Source of the DNA: Cohnella sp. OV330
GTDB taxonomy: Bacteria > Bacillota > Bacilli > Paenibacillales > Paenibacillaceae
Assembly (NCBI RefSeq): GCF_900112065.1
Contig: NZ_FOKE01000001.1
Coordinates: 855,200 to 919,199 of the forward strand
Direction of reading: 5' to 3'
DNA: 64,000 nucleotides
Shown: positions 23,852-33,179 of the stretch, piece after piece
Position numbering within the stretch: position 1 is the stretch's first letter
How the letters are laid out: every line of letters begins with the position of its first letter
Position numbers and translations under genes: made by a program
Notes under the pieces: model-generated
Told to the model about the DNA's origin: nothing
What the model saw: the letters and a program-made list of their open reading frames with translations, nothing else
Database searches by the model: none

Positions 23852-25051
23852 TCAGGCGTGATGCTTAGGGACGAGCGTGCACAACCGGTTGGAAAACCGG
23901 CTGCCCCAGACGGCGACGGCGAGAAGGACTAAAACGGCGGCAGCCGACAGCGCCAGCGGACTTAGTGCATGCGAAAACAGCGCGAGTACAACCAGGGCGG
24001 CGAGGCCCGTCACATGAGGTAAAGCGAACATGCGGGACACGATCCAGATAAAGATCGCGTTGCTCAGCAGATAGAAGGCCGGGGAACCCAAAATGACCAA
24101 TGCCACGCCCGGCTCCAGGTGCCCGGCAGGATGCGCGAGCAGAAATTCGTCAGCGACCGCCGACAGCACGATGCCTGCCGCCAGCAGCAGGTGCGTATAG
24201 GTATAGGCCGCTCTCGCCAGCTCTCCCGGGACTCTCGCGTTCACGATATAGTGATGGCCGATGCGCGACGTAGTCTCGAAGTAAATCCACCACATGGACA
24301 CCGTGCCCAAGAACGAGACGAGAAACGCCAACACCGTCTCCGCATTCCTTTCCAATCCGGCAAAGGTGGCCCCCATGACGATAATGGACTCTCCGAGCGC
24401 GATAATAATGAACAGGCCGGCGCGCTCCGCCATATGCGCCCCCTCCACCGCCCAATCCTCGGCCGTAGAGCGGCCGATCCGCGGCACCCAGAAGCCGAGC
24501 GACGGCGCGACGTAGTCGATGAGCAGCGCCGCGCCCCACAACGCCAGTCGGACTTCGCCCTCCTGCGTCCCGCCGGCGACCCAAAAAACGCCCGATAAAA
24601 TGAACCAGCACAGAATCCGCACCAGGTTAATCTGATTGATCGGCGCGCCGTGGCCGAGCGCCCATACGGTGAAGGCTGTGCGCCCGATCTGGAATACGGC
24701 GTACGAGATACCGAAGTACAGGCCGGCATGCTCGAACGCTTCTGGAATGGATGTGGACATGATCAGGCCGACGAGCATGAGCGAGAACAGCATAATGCGC
24801 ACCGGGAGCGCGTCGGGACTCAGCCAGTTGATGACCCAGGTCGTGTAGTTCCAGGCCCACCATACCGCCATCGTCAACATGGCCGTATGGAGCGCGCCCA
24901 TCCACGTGAAGTTCTCGAGCAGCGAATGGGACAGTTGCGTGACGGCGAATACGAAGATCAAATCAAAGAAAAGTTCGATAAATGAAACCTTGCCCGAATC
25001 GCTTAGGCCTCTGCTGCGAAAAAGCTCGGGTCTGTGATGCGCTTGCGCCAT
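23852..25051 (-). CDS. ltrA: Low-temperature-requirement A (LtrA) family membrane protein
   Basis: A 399-residue membrane protein with about ten to twelve helices. The N-terminal block KVSFIELFFDLIFVFAVTQLSH is the LtrA signature, and YLLSNAIFIWIV lies near the end. The biochemical function of the family is unknown; the name comes from a Listeria cold-growth phenotype. The start is ATG 25051, with a G/A-rich AGGAGGAT motif eight to ten bases upstream. It is a single gene, followed directly by array D without a recognisable terminator. Confidence 0.88.
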   Translation of the reverse strand: MAQAHHRPELFRSRGLSDSGKVSFIELFFDLIFVFAVTQLSHSLLENFTWMGALHTAMLTMAVWWAWNYTTWVINWLSPDALPVRIMLFSLMLVGLIMSTSIPEAFEHAGLYFGISYAVFQIGRTAFTVWALGHGAPINQINLVRILCWFILSGVFWVAGGTQEGEVRLALWGAALLIDYVAPSLGFWVPRIGRSTAEDWAVEGAHMAERAGLFIIIALGESIIVMGATFAGLERNAETVLAFLVSFLGTVSMWWIYFETTSRIGHHYIVNARVPGELARAAYTYTHLLLAAGIVLSAVADEFLLAHPAGHLEPGVALVILGSPAFYLLSNAIFIWIVSRMFALPHVTGLAALVVLALFSHALSPLALSAAAVLVLLAVAVWGSRFSNRLCTLVPKHHA

Positions 25052-25144
25052 GCCGGCGATCCTCCTCCTATTCGCTCTCTTTTCATTTAAAGCTGAGTAT
25101 AGCAGAGAACGCCGGCACTTGGGCTAAAGTTTCGTCCACCATCT

Positions 25145-26506
25145 CTATTCGCGGTCTGGCGTTTTGGGTGAATCGCTCCCCGAACTCTCATTCTCGCGAT
25201 CCAACGCGGACTGCATCTCGGACTCCATGCGCTTCAATGCATCTGCAACGGGCATCTCGCCCGACATCGCCTGCGGTGTATACGCGCGAGAAATCTCCTC
25301 GATTCGGTATATTACCGGCATCGGGAGCGCGCTCAAGGAAGCGACAAGCGATTGATTGCTATGCTGGAGCTTGTAGAAAACCGCCTTGTCGTCGTCGGAT
25401 CGGTCCTCCGCCAAAATTCTGGCCGACAAGCTCGACGGATCGATGCGCGGGAGTACCTTGGCATAATCCTCCCCGCCGATATATTGAAGCAGCCGCCACG
25501 CTGCGTCCGGCTGAGGCGCATTTTTGGGGATCGTGAATACTTCGTCCGGCACCGCCGCGGCTCCTGCATCCGGCTGTCGCTCGCTTACAGGCACGGTCGC
25601 CAGGCCCCAATCGATCGTATCATACCCGCTCTGGCCCAACGTTCGAAAGAGCTGCGAGTCGTCCACCGCCATCGCGATCCGCCCAGTGAGAAAAGGCATC
25701 GCACTCAGTTGGTTCTCCTTCAGGCTCATAGAAACAGCCGGCTTATTCGACTTCGCCCTGTCCAGGCAAGCCCCCGATGCGAGGCAAGACTTCACGTTCT
25801 GAAAAATATGCCCCCACGCCTCCGTATTTAACGTGAATTTGCCATTTGCGTAAACACTTAATCCGTCAACATCGCCAACATTCAGCGCCATCATGAACGG
25901 ATTTTCCGAGGAAGCGTAATCTAGCCCGTATTCGGGCGGCTCGTTGCCGACCGGATCCTTGGCGAAGCGCGTCGCAAGCGCGAATACCTCGTCCCAGGTC
26001 ATGTAGTCAGTCGGATAAGCGATCTTATAGCGATCAAAGAGTGCCTTGTTGTAATAAAGCGCGTACCCGGTAAACGTCGCCGCCAGTCCGTACAGTTTTC
26101 CTTCCGCGCTTAACGTATCGATTACCGCAGGGGCGATCCCCGCCATATCGAACTTGGCCTTCTTGGCGAGATCGTCGAGCGGCTGCAGCGCACCCTTGTC
26201 TCTCGCCCGCTCAAAGAAGTTGTGCGGGAGCGCGATCGCGTCCGGTTTTTCCTTCTCGATCAGCTCGTCCACGACCGCGTTCGGATCGCCGCCGCCCGCT
26301 TGTTCGAGCCGCTCGACGACCGAGATGACTTCCAGATCGTCGTCGGGATGCGTAGCGATATAAAAGCTGCCGTATTTCGCATTGAACAGGTCCGCGTTCC
26401 AGGCGAGCACCTTAATCGTGACAGGCTCCGGCGGCTCGGGCTCCTTGGCGCAGCCGGCGGCTAACATAGAAACCATCGCCATCGTGATTACGATTTTCTT
26501 CAACAT
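25145..26506 (-). CDS. Orphan extracellular solute-binding lipoprotein
   Basis: A 453-residue lipoprotein. The signal MLKKIVITMAMVSMLAAGC ends at lipidated Cys19, followed by a KEPEPPEP spacer and a family-1 binding domain (TIKVLAWNADLFN...; GLAATFTGYALYYNKALFDRY). The start is ATG 26506 with GAGGG five to six bases upstream; a longer frame to 26536 would spoil the signal peptide. No permease or ATPase gene lies on either side. It may share the channels of another importer or act as a sensor subunit (inference). The C-terminus is charged and low-complexity (NESSGSDSPKTPDRE). Confidence 0.85.
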   Translation of the reverse strand: MLKKIVITMAMVSMLAAGCAKEPEPPEPVTIKVLAWNADLFNAKYGSFYIATHPDDDLEVISVVERLEQAGGGDPNAVVDELIEKEKPDAIALPHNFFERARDKGALQPLDDLAKKAKFDMAGIAPAVIDTLSAEGKLYGLAATFTGYALYYNKALFDRYKIAYPTDYMTWDEVFALATRFAKDPVGNEPPEYGLDYASSENPFMMALNVGDVDGLSVYANGKFTLNTEAWGHIFQNVKSCLASGACLDRAKSNKPAVSMSLKENQLSAMPFLTGRIAMAVDDSQLFRTLGQSGYDTIDWGLATVPVSERQPDAGAAAVPDEVFTIPKNAPQPDAAWRLLQYIGGEDYAKVLPRIDPSSLSARILAEDRSDDDKAVFYKLQHSNQSLVASLSALPMPVIYRIEEISRAYTPQAMSGEMPVADALKRMESEMQSALDRENESSGSDSPKTPDRE

Positions 26507-26688
26507 TAACACCCTCAATTCGATCTCATTTTCCATTTTTTACTTTATATGAAGACGGAGCAGTTATCCACCTTTTATTTACAACATTGGATAGGTGCAG
26601 CACAAAGAAGCCTCGGCACCCACAACCGAGACTTTGTGACCCGGCTCGCTGACCGGGACATTCTGATCACGCGCCCATTCGGAGACGC

Positions 26689-27570
26689 CTATCTATTGCC
26701 GTGCCTCCGCGACCTTCTCATCGGAAACGCAAACGCGGCGAGCAGGCTGCCGAACAGCAGCAGGATCCCCGCCGACTGCAGCCCATCAGGCTTGAAACCG
26801 TCGACGAAGATATCGAGCAGGATCGCCACCGCCGGATCGACGAAGACGAACACCGCGACGACCGGCGATGGGAGGCGGCGGATGCTGCCGAAAAAGAGCA
26901 GGTACACGACGCCTGTATGGACCATTCCGGTCGTGACGGCATATATCCATTCGCCCCGGGCGAGACCTTCGTAAGCATCGAAATGCACGAACGGCAGCAG
27001 CAGCGCCAAGCCGATCGCCATCTGGATAAAAGTCGTCGCATACACGCTCGTCTGACGGACGCTTCTGCCGAGCAGCATCGTCGCCGCGTAGAAAAAAGCC
27101 GCAAGAACGCCGCAGGCCATGCCCCTCCAGCTTGAAGAGCCGTGGCCGAAGCCGCCCGCGCCCATGATAAGCAGCGTGCCCGCGAAGCATCCCGCGAGCG
27201 AGAGGATCGCCGTCCTGCCGAGTTTGTCCCGAAAGATCAGGCCGCCCGCGACCAACGCAAGGATCGGAGCCAGATGATAGAGCGAGATCGCGATCGTCAC
27301 GGATACGAGCCTGAACGCGGTGAACAGAAACACCCAATTGAGCAGATTCGATACGCCGCACGCGATGACGATGAGCGCCTCCCTGGCGTCCCATCGCTCT
27401 CGTTTGAAGCTGCCCGTGAGCAGCCACGCCGCCAGCAGTATGGCGAACGCGCAGACGCAGCGGACGAAGACGAGTTCGATGGCCGGCAGACCCGTGCGCG
27501 AGGAAAAGAAGCCGACCGAGCCGAATATGGCCATGGATACGATTAATTGCGATAAAGCGGACTTGTGCAT
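26689..27570 (-). CDS. EamA-family (DMT) metabolite transporter
   Basis: A 293-residue protein with ten hydrophobic helices in two homologous EamA repeats. The first starts near residue 5 (LIVSMAIFGSVGFFSS). The second starts near residue 150 (RGMACGVLAAFFYAATMLLGR) and ends in FVFVDPAVAILLDI. Members export amino acids or other small metabolites; the cargo is not readable here. The C-terminus is very basic (RRSRRHGNR). It is a single gene, and 182 bases of unassigned sequence separate its stop from the binding-protein start. Confidence 0.88.
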   Translation of the reverse strand: MHKSALSQLIVSMAIFGSVGFFSSRTGLPAIELVFVRCVCAFAILLAAWLLTGSFKRERWDAREALIVIACGVSNLLNWVFLFTAFRLVSVTIAISLYHLAPILALVAGGLIFRDKLGRTAILSLAGCFAGTLLIMGAGGFGHGSSSWRGMACGVLAAFFYAATMLLGRSVRQTSVYATTFIQMAIGLALLLPFVHFDAYEGLARGEWIYAVTTGMVHTGVVYLLFFGSIRRLPSPVVAVFVFVDPAVAILLDIFVDGFKPDGLQSAGILLLFGSLLAAFAFPMRRSRRHGNR

Positions 27571-27672
27571 GATCTGGATGCTGCTCCCTGGTGTCAGATG
27601 GACCTAACTTTACTATAGCGGCGGAGAAAAGGACAATGCGGAAATCGATGCCAGCGACGCTTGTAAGCCGGA

Positions 27673-28233
27673 CTAGACCGTGCGCCGAAAGATCTCGGAT
27701 AGATGCACCGCAAGGCACGGCACCGCGGCAGACACGATCTCGTCCTCCACCGTCCAGGTCTTGACGAGCCGGTACTCGCCTTCGGTCAGCACGAATTGAT
27801 CGACCAGCCGATACTCGGGTTCGACCAGCCAATATTCCGCTACGCCGAACCGTTCATAAGTCCCCTTTTTGATCGTCTTGTCGTTGCGCGCCGTGCTGTC
27901 GGACAGAATCTCGACGACCAGATCCGGCGCGCCATAGACATAACCGTCCCGGATGATATTGCTGCGCGCTTTGCTAATATAGAGCAGGTCCGGCTGCAAA
28001 ATATTGTCCTTGTCGAAGTGAACGTCCATCGGCGCGAGCAGGATCACCCCATCCTGTGCGCAGGAGGCGTGGAACGCAAGGTGAAGCTGCCCCAGCACGT
28101 CCTGATGCACGAACTTCGGCGAAGTGAGAAAGTCGTACCGTACGCCGCCGATGATCTCGTAGCGTTCGTCGATAAAATAGGTGCCATGGGTTTCCTTGAC
28201 TTTGCCGCCGCCGCCATTTTTCTTTTCACTCAT
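27673..28233 (-). CDS. Uma2/DUF820-family protein (predicted restriction-like endonuclease fold)
   Basis: A 186-residue protein of the Uma2 family. Characteristic are RYEIIGGVRYDFLTSP at the start, the acidic triad region LQPDLLYI and APDLVVEILSDST, and the GVAEYWLVEPEYRLVDQF block, where the family normally has 'YWIVDP'. The fold resembles PD-(D/E)XK nucleases, but the cellular role is unknown; such genes occur in many copies in some bacteria. GAGGGGG lies about ten bases before ATG 28233. It shows no functional link to its neighbours. Confidence 0.82.
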   Translation of the reverse strand: MSEKKNGGGGKVKETHGTYFIDERYEIIGGVRYDFLTSPKFVHQDVLGQLHLAFHASCAQDGVILLAPMDVHFDKDNILQPDLLYISKARSNIIRDGYVYGAPDLVVEILSDSTARNDKTIKKGTYERFGVAEYWLVEPEYRLVDQFVLTEGEYRLVKTWTVEDEIVSAAVPCLAVHLSEIFRRTV

Positions 28234-28256
28234 ATTTAATCATCCCCCTCACGCAA

Positions 28257-28303
28257 AGCACCCCGCAAAGCGCCGCGATCCATCGCGTGCTCTGCGGGGT
28301 GCT
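28257..28303 (-). terminator. Terminator after the GH4 operon
   Basis: AGCACCCCGCA (28257-28267) pairs perfectly with TGCGGGGTGCT (28293-28303), with further pairing inside the loop. The T-run is short, so it may work partly as a 3' stabiliser. Confidence 0.75.
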
Positions 28304-28374
28304 TCCCCGTTCATTTCCCTCATTATGGTCGAAAAAGGGCGAAACTGTCAATGCCTGCAGCGTTACCCTAAGCC

Positions 28375-29787
28375 TTACTTCGCCAGCTCGCCGAACCGCG
28401 AGAACACCGCCAGCGCCGGATCGATCGGCACTTCAGCCCGCTGCAATCCTTCGGGCGTCTCGACCGTCGGCGTCGGACGCGGTAGGCGCCCTGCGAACTG
28501 CGGCAGCCACTGTTGCTGAGCCGTCAGCATCTCCGTCACCATGTCGCGGATCTCCTTCAGCGTCAGCACCGACGACGTGAGCGGATCGAGCGCGATCGCC
28601 TGCACGACCGTCTCCGGGTCGCCGGACTTGGCCGCCAGCACGGCCAGACGCTGCACGTTGATGTTGGTCATGTTGAGCGCGGCGCACTGCGGGGGGATCT
28701 CGCCGATGACGGTCCGGTGAATGCCCGTGCGGTCCGCGAACACGGCGCCTTCCGCGCAGCAGTCCGCCGGCAGATTGGCGATCATGCCGTTATTGCGCAC
28801 ATTGCCGCTGAACTTGAACGTCTTGCCCGTCTCGAGCGCTTCGATGATGTAGGCGCAGTACTCCACGCTCCGCGGCGGCAGGTCGTACGATTCGTCCGCC
28901 AGAATGTCCTGGTCCTTGTACTTCTCGGCGACGTACGCGCACCAGGTATAGTACGCGCCGGACTCTCCGCCGAACGAGGGCTCGTCGCAGTACAGGTCGA
29001 GCGCCTTTTGGTTTTTGCGGAACCACGGCACGTACTCGGACAGATGACCCGTCGACTCGGTCATGAAGTAGCCGAAATGGCGGAACACCTCGCCGCGCAC
29101 CTTCTCGTTGACGTAAAATTCAGGCTGCTCGAACTTGTCGCGAAGCGCCGGGTACAGATCCTGCCCCTTGTGCGACAGCTTCGTGAACCAGCTCATGTGG
29201 TTGATGCCGGCAGAGACGTAATCGATCTCTTCCTTCGGCACGCCGGTATAGCCCGCGATCAGGTCGAGCGTCGTCTGCACGCCGTGACACAGGCCGACGT
29301 ATTGAATGTTAGTCTCGCCGAGCGCCCAGCAGATCATGGCCATCGGGTTGACGTAGTTGAGCAGCGTTGCGTTCGGGCACAGCTCCTCCATGTCCCGCGC
29401 CACGTCCAGGATGACCGGGATGCTGCGCAGCGCGCGGAACACCCCGCCCGGGCCGAGCGTATCGCCGATGCACTGGTCCACGCCGTATTTCATCGGAATC
29501 TTGTAATCCAGCTCGAACGCGGACACGCCGCCGACCTGGAACGACGTGATGACATAGCTAGCGCCGGCCAGCGCCTCCCTGCGATCGGTTGTCACGAGGA
29601 CGCGCGACTTGAGCCCGTTTTTCTCGATGACCTTGTCGGCGAACGCCTTGACCTGCGAGGTTTTGCCGGTAGAGGGGGCCATCAGCACGAATTCGGTGTC
29701 CTCCAGCTCCGGCGTCGCCATAATGTCGAGCATTAGCGTCTTGCAAAAAACGATGCTGCCCGCTCCGATGATCGCGACTCTTCTCAT
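28375..29787 (-). CDS. GH4 family glycosidase (alpha-galactosidase/galacturonidase-like), NAD-dependent
   Basis: A 470-residue cytosolic glycosidase that cuts by an NAD-assisted redox-elimination mechanism. The N-terminal Rossmann motif is IIGAGSIVF. The metal-binding Cys lies in CHGVQ, near the CHSVQ form of MelA-type alpha-galactosidases rather than the CNVP or CDMP forms of phospho-glycosidases. NYVNPMAM and SAGINHMSW supply further active-site residues. It is the last gene of a three-gene operon with the FG-GAP and Gfo/Idh/MocA genes, 24 bases after the latter. The substrate is probably a non-phosphorylated alpha-galactoside or uronide (from motif only). It is a distant paralogue of the gene at 59001. 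Confidence 0.88.
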   Translation of the reverse strand: MRRVAIIGAGSIVFCKTLMLDIMATPELEDTEFVLMAPSTGKTSQVKAFADKVIEKNGLKSRVLVTTDRREALAGASYVITSFQVGGVSAFELDYKIPMKYGVDQCIGDTLGPGGVFRALRSIPVILDVARDMEELCPNATLLNYVNPMAMICWALGETNIQYVGLCHGVQTTLDLIAGYTGVPKEEIDYVSAGINHMSWFTKLSHKGQDLYPALRDKFEQPEFYVNEKVRGEVFRHFGYFMTESTGHLSEYVPWFRKNQKALDLYCDEPSFGGESGAYYTWCAYVAEKYKDQDILADESYDLPPRSVEYCAYIIEALETGKTFKFSGNVRNNGMIANLPADCCAEGAVFADRTGIHRTVIGEIPPQCAALNMTNINVQRLAVLAAKSGDPETVVQAIALDPLTSSVLTLKEIRDMVTEMLTAQQQWLPQFAGRLPRPTPTVETPEGLQRAEVPIDPALAVFSRFGELAK

Positions 29788-29811
29788 GGTACGATCCCGA
29801 CCCTTCGCGCT

Positions 29812-30861
29812 TTATTGGTACTGCTGCATCAAGCGGATGTAATCCCTCGCCAGCTTCAGATCCTCCAGCGCTTCCTTCGATTCGCACGGCGCCGGACGCT
29901 CGCCGCGCACCGCGGCGATGAAGTTCATCGCCTGCCTGCGCATGGCGTGCAGGTTCGGCATGACGGGAATCTCGTAGGACGGCGCGCCGTTGCCGTCTCG
30001 CATAATCGTGACCTTGCCGGCTTGCTGGCGGGCGAGCGGCGGCGGCAGATCGACGCGGACGAAGCCGCGTTCGAAGCAGACGAGCAAGCTCTCGTGCCAC
30101 TCGATCGACGTGTTGTACGGGGCCATCTCGAGCACCACGGTGACGCCGCCGTCGCTCTCGCCCGCCAGCAGCACGCCGCGGCGGTCGGCGAACGTGATCT
30201 TGTAAGGCTCGCGGAGCAAGAAGCGGATGGCGTTGACCTGATGAATGTAGTAGTTGACGAAGAAATCCAGTTGGCGGGTCTGCTCGTCCGTGAAGTCCGC
30301 AGGTCCCGGCTCCAGTGCGGCGTCCGGATACGGTTCGTCCGAGTTCAGCGGCGCGTCCGCGCCTCCGATCCAGTCGCCCGGCGGCATCGTGACGCGGACG
30401 TACTGCAGCTTGCCGAATTCTTCGCTAGCCTTCCACTGCTCGATGACCCTGCTCGCGTACTCCATCGCGGGATCGGAGCGCTTGTGGTAGCCGACCATAT
30501 GCAGCGTACCGTGCGCGTCCGCGAGCCGCACCAGCTCCTCGCCGGCCTCGACGGTGAGCGAGATCGGCTTCTCGGTGAATACCGGGATGCCGGCCTTTAA
30601 AATGTCCGGAATAATGTTGATATGCGTGCGGTACGGCTGCGGGGCGACAATCGCGTCTACCTTCGCGCCGTTTAGCAGCTCCAGATGGTTGCCGTACACG
30701 GTCGGTACGCCGTAGCGGTCCGCGACGGTCCTGGCAAGTCCGGGGCGTACCTCGGCCAGCGCCACTACTTCGCATTGATCGCGCAGTACCGCGTAGTTGG
30801 ACAGATGCGCCATCTGCCCCATGCCGCCGACGCCGACGAATCCGATTTTCAGCTTGCTCAT
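29812..30861 (-). CDS. Gfo/Idh/MocA-family oxidoreductase
   Basis: A 349-residue NAD(P)-dependent dehydrogenase. The Rossmann motif GFVGVGGMGQMAHL is at residues 7-20, and the family mark FTEKP is near residue 95. A substrate-domain His is in FVNYYIHQVNAIRF, in the place of the catalytic H of the family. The ATG at 30861 has GGGAG eight bases upstream and lies only five bases after the stop of the FG-GAP gene. As part of that operon with a GH4 enzyme it probably oxidises a sugar or glycoside (inference). Confidence 0.9.
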   Translation of the reverse strand: MSKLKIGFVGVGGMGQMAHLSNYAVLRDQCEVVALAEVRPGLARTVADRYGVPTVYGNHLELLNGAKVDAIVAPQPYRTHINIIPDILKAGIPVFTEKPISLTVEAGEELVRLADAHGTLHMVGYHKRSDPAMEYASRVIEQWKASEEFGKLQYVRVTMPPGDWIGGADAPLNSDEPYPDAALEPGPADFTDEQTRQLDFFVNYYIHQVNAIRFLLREPYKITFADRRGVLLAGESDGGVTVVLEMAPYNTSIEWHESLLVCFERGFVRVDLPPPLARQQAGKVTIMRDGNGAPSYEIPVMPNLHAMRRQAMNFIAAVRGERPAPCESKEALEDLKLARDYIRLMQQYQ

Positions 30862-30866
30862 CGCGC

Positions 30867-31952
30867 TCACTCCCAAGGTCCCAAATTTTCGAATAAATAA
30901 AGGCCTTCCGTGCCCGGCGCGACGATGTCGGGGTATCCGTTGCCGGTGATATCCTGAATCCACATGTAGATGCCGTTGCCCGAGCCTTCGCCTGCAGGGC
31001 CGTAATCGATGACATGCTTCTCGAAGGCGCCGCCGTTGATCTTGAAATAGTACAGGAAGAGCGGATCGTCGAAGCCCGGATCGTTGTCGTGCGCCAGGTA
31101 GCGCTTACCGGTAACAAGCTCCGGCTCCCCGTCGAGGTCGATATCGACCAGCATCAAATCGTGATACTGCGACGCGGTCGTATCGATGTCGTGGCGGGTC
31201 CAGCTGCGGGAACCGTCCGCTTCCCGGCGCTGCTCGTACCAGTGCAGGCCGTAGTCATGCGCCTGGCCGACGATCAGGTCGCACAGGCCGTCGCCGTTCA
31301 CGTCGTAGCCGAGCACCGGCACGCTGGCCGAGCCGAGCGAGAACTCCGAATGGAACGTCCATGGTCCCGAAAATGGATCCTCCGGCTGCTCCAGCCAGCC
31401 GTTCGTCAGCACGATGTCCGTGCGGCCGTTGCCGGTGATGTCCGCAAAGCCCATGCCATGACCGCTTTTCCCCTCGGAGATAACGGTCTTGCTGAACTTC
31501 CCCGTGCCCTTGCCGTTCTCGTCTACGATCAGCTTATAGAAGGCTTGCGGCGACTCGGGCGTATTGGGGAAAATCTCGGGCACGCCGCAGCCGTCGATGT
31601 CGAAGTAGCGGATCGTCTCGATCGGCGTAGAGGGATCGATCTCGATCGTTTCCCATTCCGCGTCCGAGTTCCCTGGGTTGCGCCGCCACTTGAGCGCGCC
31701 TCCCCACCAGGAACCCGTCACGATATCGATCCGTCCGTCTCCGTCTACATCCATCGGGAAGTCGGAGAAGTCGTCGCGATAATGCGCGTAGGTCGCCAGC
31801 TCGCAGATCTTGTGTTTATTGACGAAGTCGGGGCCCTTGTACCAGTAGCCGCCGCTCACGATATCGAGCACGCCGTCGCCGTCGACGTCGAAGACGGAGC
31901 AGGCTTCGAACGTTTCGTCGCTCAGCTTCCGCTTATTGAAATGAATGGGCAT
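30867..31952 (-). CDS. Cytosolic FG-GAP/VCBS-repeat beta-propeller protein
   Basis: About 361 residues forming a calcium-type beta-propeller. Seven DxDGDG-like loops are visible: DVDGDGVLDI, DVDGDGRIDI, DIDGCGVPEI, DITGNGRTDI, DVNGDGLCDL, DIDLDGEPEL and DITGNGYPDI. There is no signal peptide, although most such proteins are exported. I prefer ATG 31952 (MPIHFNKRK) because GGGGAG is then nine bases upstream; ATG 31961 is too close to it. It is the first gene of an operon with an oxidoreductase and a GH4 enzyme. A role in binding a glycan or scaffolding the enzymes is only a guess. Two loops have lost an acidic ligand. Confidence 0.82.
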   Translation of the reverse strand: MPIHFNKRKLSDETFEACSVFDVDGDGVLDIVSGGYWYKGPDFVNKHKICELATYAHYRDDFSDFPMDVDGDGRIDIVTGSWWGGALKWRRNPGNSDAEWETIEIDPSTPIETIRYFDIDGCGVPEIFPNTPESPQAFYKLIVDENGKGTGKFSKTVISEGKSGHGMGFADITGNGRTDIVLTNGWLEQPEDPFSGPWTFHSEFSLGSASVPVLGYDVNGDGLCDLIVGQAHDYGLHWYEQRREADGSRSWTRHDIDTTASQYHDLMLVDIDLDGEPELVTGKRYLAHDNDPGFDDPLFLYYFKINGGAFEKHVIDYGPAGEGSGNGIYMWIQDITGNGYPDIVAPGTEGLYLFENLGPWE

Positions 31953-31993
31953 CTTCCTCATCTCCCCTTCTCCGCAGTTCTATGGAATCGTTG

Positions 31994-32027
31994 TGAAAGC
32001 GCTATTGAATCCCTCGTCGCTTATAAT
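31994..32027 (+). promoter_or_regulatory. Divergent control region: imperfect cre and extended -10
   Basis: TGAAAGCGCTATTG (31994-32007) matches the cre consensus at all but the last two positions. GCTTATAAT (-10 at 32022-32027) follows on the plus strand, about 82 bases before the AraC start. The 157-bp gap serves both the AraC gene and the FG-GAP operon. Confidence 0.4.
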
Positions 32028-32109
32028 CTACAATACAGACAGATCAAGGGACAATGCGGAGAGTTGCGGAATTTGGCTATTGAAAATTGAGATTCCGAGG
32101 AGAATGGTC

Positions 32110-32937
32110 ATGCGGCATTCGATCATCGCCGGGACGCCGGAGATTCTGAGCGGAGCGTTCATCTACGGCAGCAAGGAAGCGCCCTTCTACTTCCCGCTGC
32201 ACCAGCATGAGACGAACGCGGAGATTTTCCTCATCCTAGAGGGAGAAGGGGAATTCCGCGTGGACGGCAGACGCTATCGCGGCAAGGCCGGCAACCTGCT
32301 GATGTACAATCGGGGCATCTGGCACGAGGAGCGGTCGACCAGCGACAAGTTCGCCGCGGTTTATGTCGCGTATTCGGGCCTCCGGCTACAGGGCATGCCC
32401 GCCGACTTTCTCTCGGGATCAGCGCAGGCCGCGATGCTGGAGCTGCACGAGCACTTTTTGCCGATCAAAAAGCTGTTCGTGGAAATGATCGAGGAGTGGA
32501 ATAGCCCGCTGCCCGAATCGGCCGACGTCGCAAACGGCCTGCTCCGCGCGCTTACGGGCCGGCTCGTGCGACTGCTGCATTATACGGCGGAGGATCTGGT
32601 GAAAAAGCGGCCGCACAAGGAGACCGTACATCTGGCCAGACGCTATATGGAAGAAAACTATCCGTTCGACGTTACGCTCGAGACGCTCGCCAACCTGACT
32701 TATACGAATCCGTACCATTTCATCCACGTATTCAAGGCGGAGACGGGCATGAGCCCCATCCAGTATTTGATCCGGTACCGCATCGAGGTGGCCAAGCAGT
32801 ACCTGGAGTCGACGCGGCTGCCGATGGCGGAGATCGCGGAGAAGGTGGGCTACAAGAGCGATACGTATTTTCAGAATTTATTTAAAAAGACGACCGGGAT
32901 GTCACCGGGGCAGTATCGGGCTGCCAGCCGCGCATAA
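32110..32937 (+). CDS. AraC-family transcriptional regulator
   Basis: A 275-residue regulator. The cupin ligand domain is at residues 10-130 (FPLHQHETNAEIFLILEGEGEFRVDG), and the two C-terminal helix-turn-helix motifs end with KVGYKSDTYFQNLFKKTTGMSPGQYR. ATG 32110 has GAGGAG seven bases upstream; the alternative ATG 32104 is too close to it. It is divergent from the FG-GAP/Gfo/GH4 operon and probably activates it. Array E begins about 240 bases behind the stop. Confidence 0.92.
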   Translation: MRHSIIAGTPEILSGAFIYGSKEAPFYFPLHQHETNAEIFLILEGEGEFRVDGRRYRGKAGNLLMYNRGIWHEERSTSDKFAAVYVAYSGLRLQGMPADFLSGSAQAAMLELHEHFLPIKKLFVEMIEEWNSPLPESADVANGLLRALTGRLVRLLHYTAEDLVKKRPHKETVHLARRYMEENYPFDVTLETLANLTYTNPYHFIHVFKAETGMSPIQYLIRYRIEVAKQYLESTRLPMAEIAEKVGYKSDTYFQNLFKKTTGMSPGQYRAASRA

Positions 32938-33179
32938 AGAAGCAGGGGCTACATGCCTCGCCCTGGCAGGGCCTGCGTGCGTAATAACAATCCGGATCGG
33001 TCGTGCCGTTCTCCTCGTCTTGGGCGCGCAGCACGTCGCCTGGCATGGCGGAAGCAGCGTCCGATCGTGTCAGAAAGCCGAACTGAGCGATCTTAACGGT
33101 GACGCCCTTTACGCCTATGCGGCAGACGTTCCTATGTCCGGTCTTTCGCCAGCCAACGTCGCTCTTTCGCCGCAATGCC

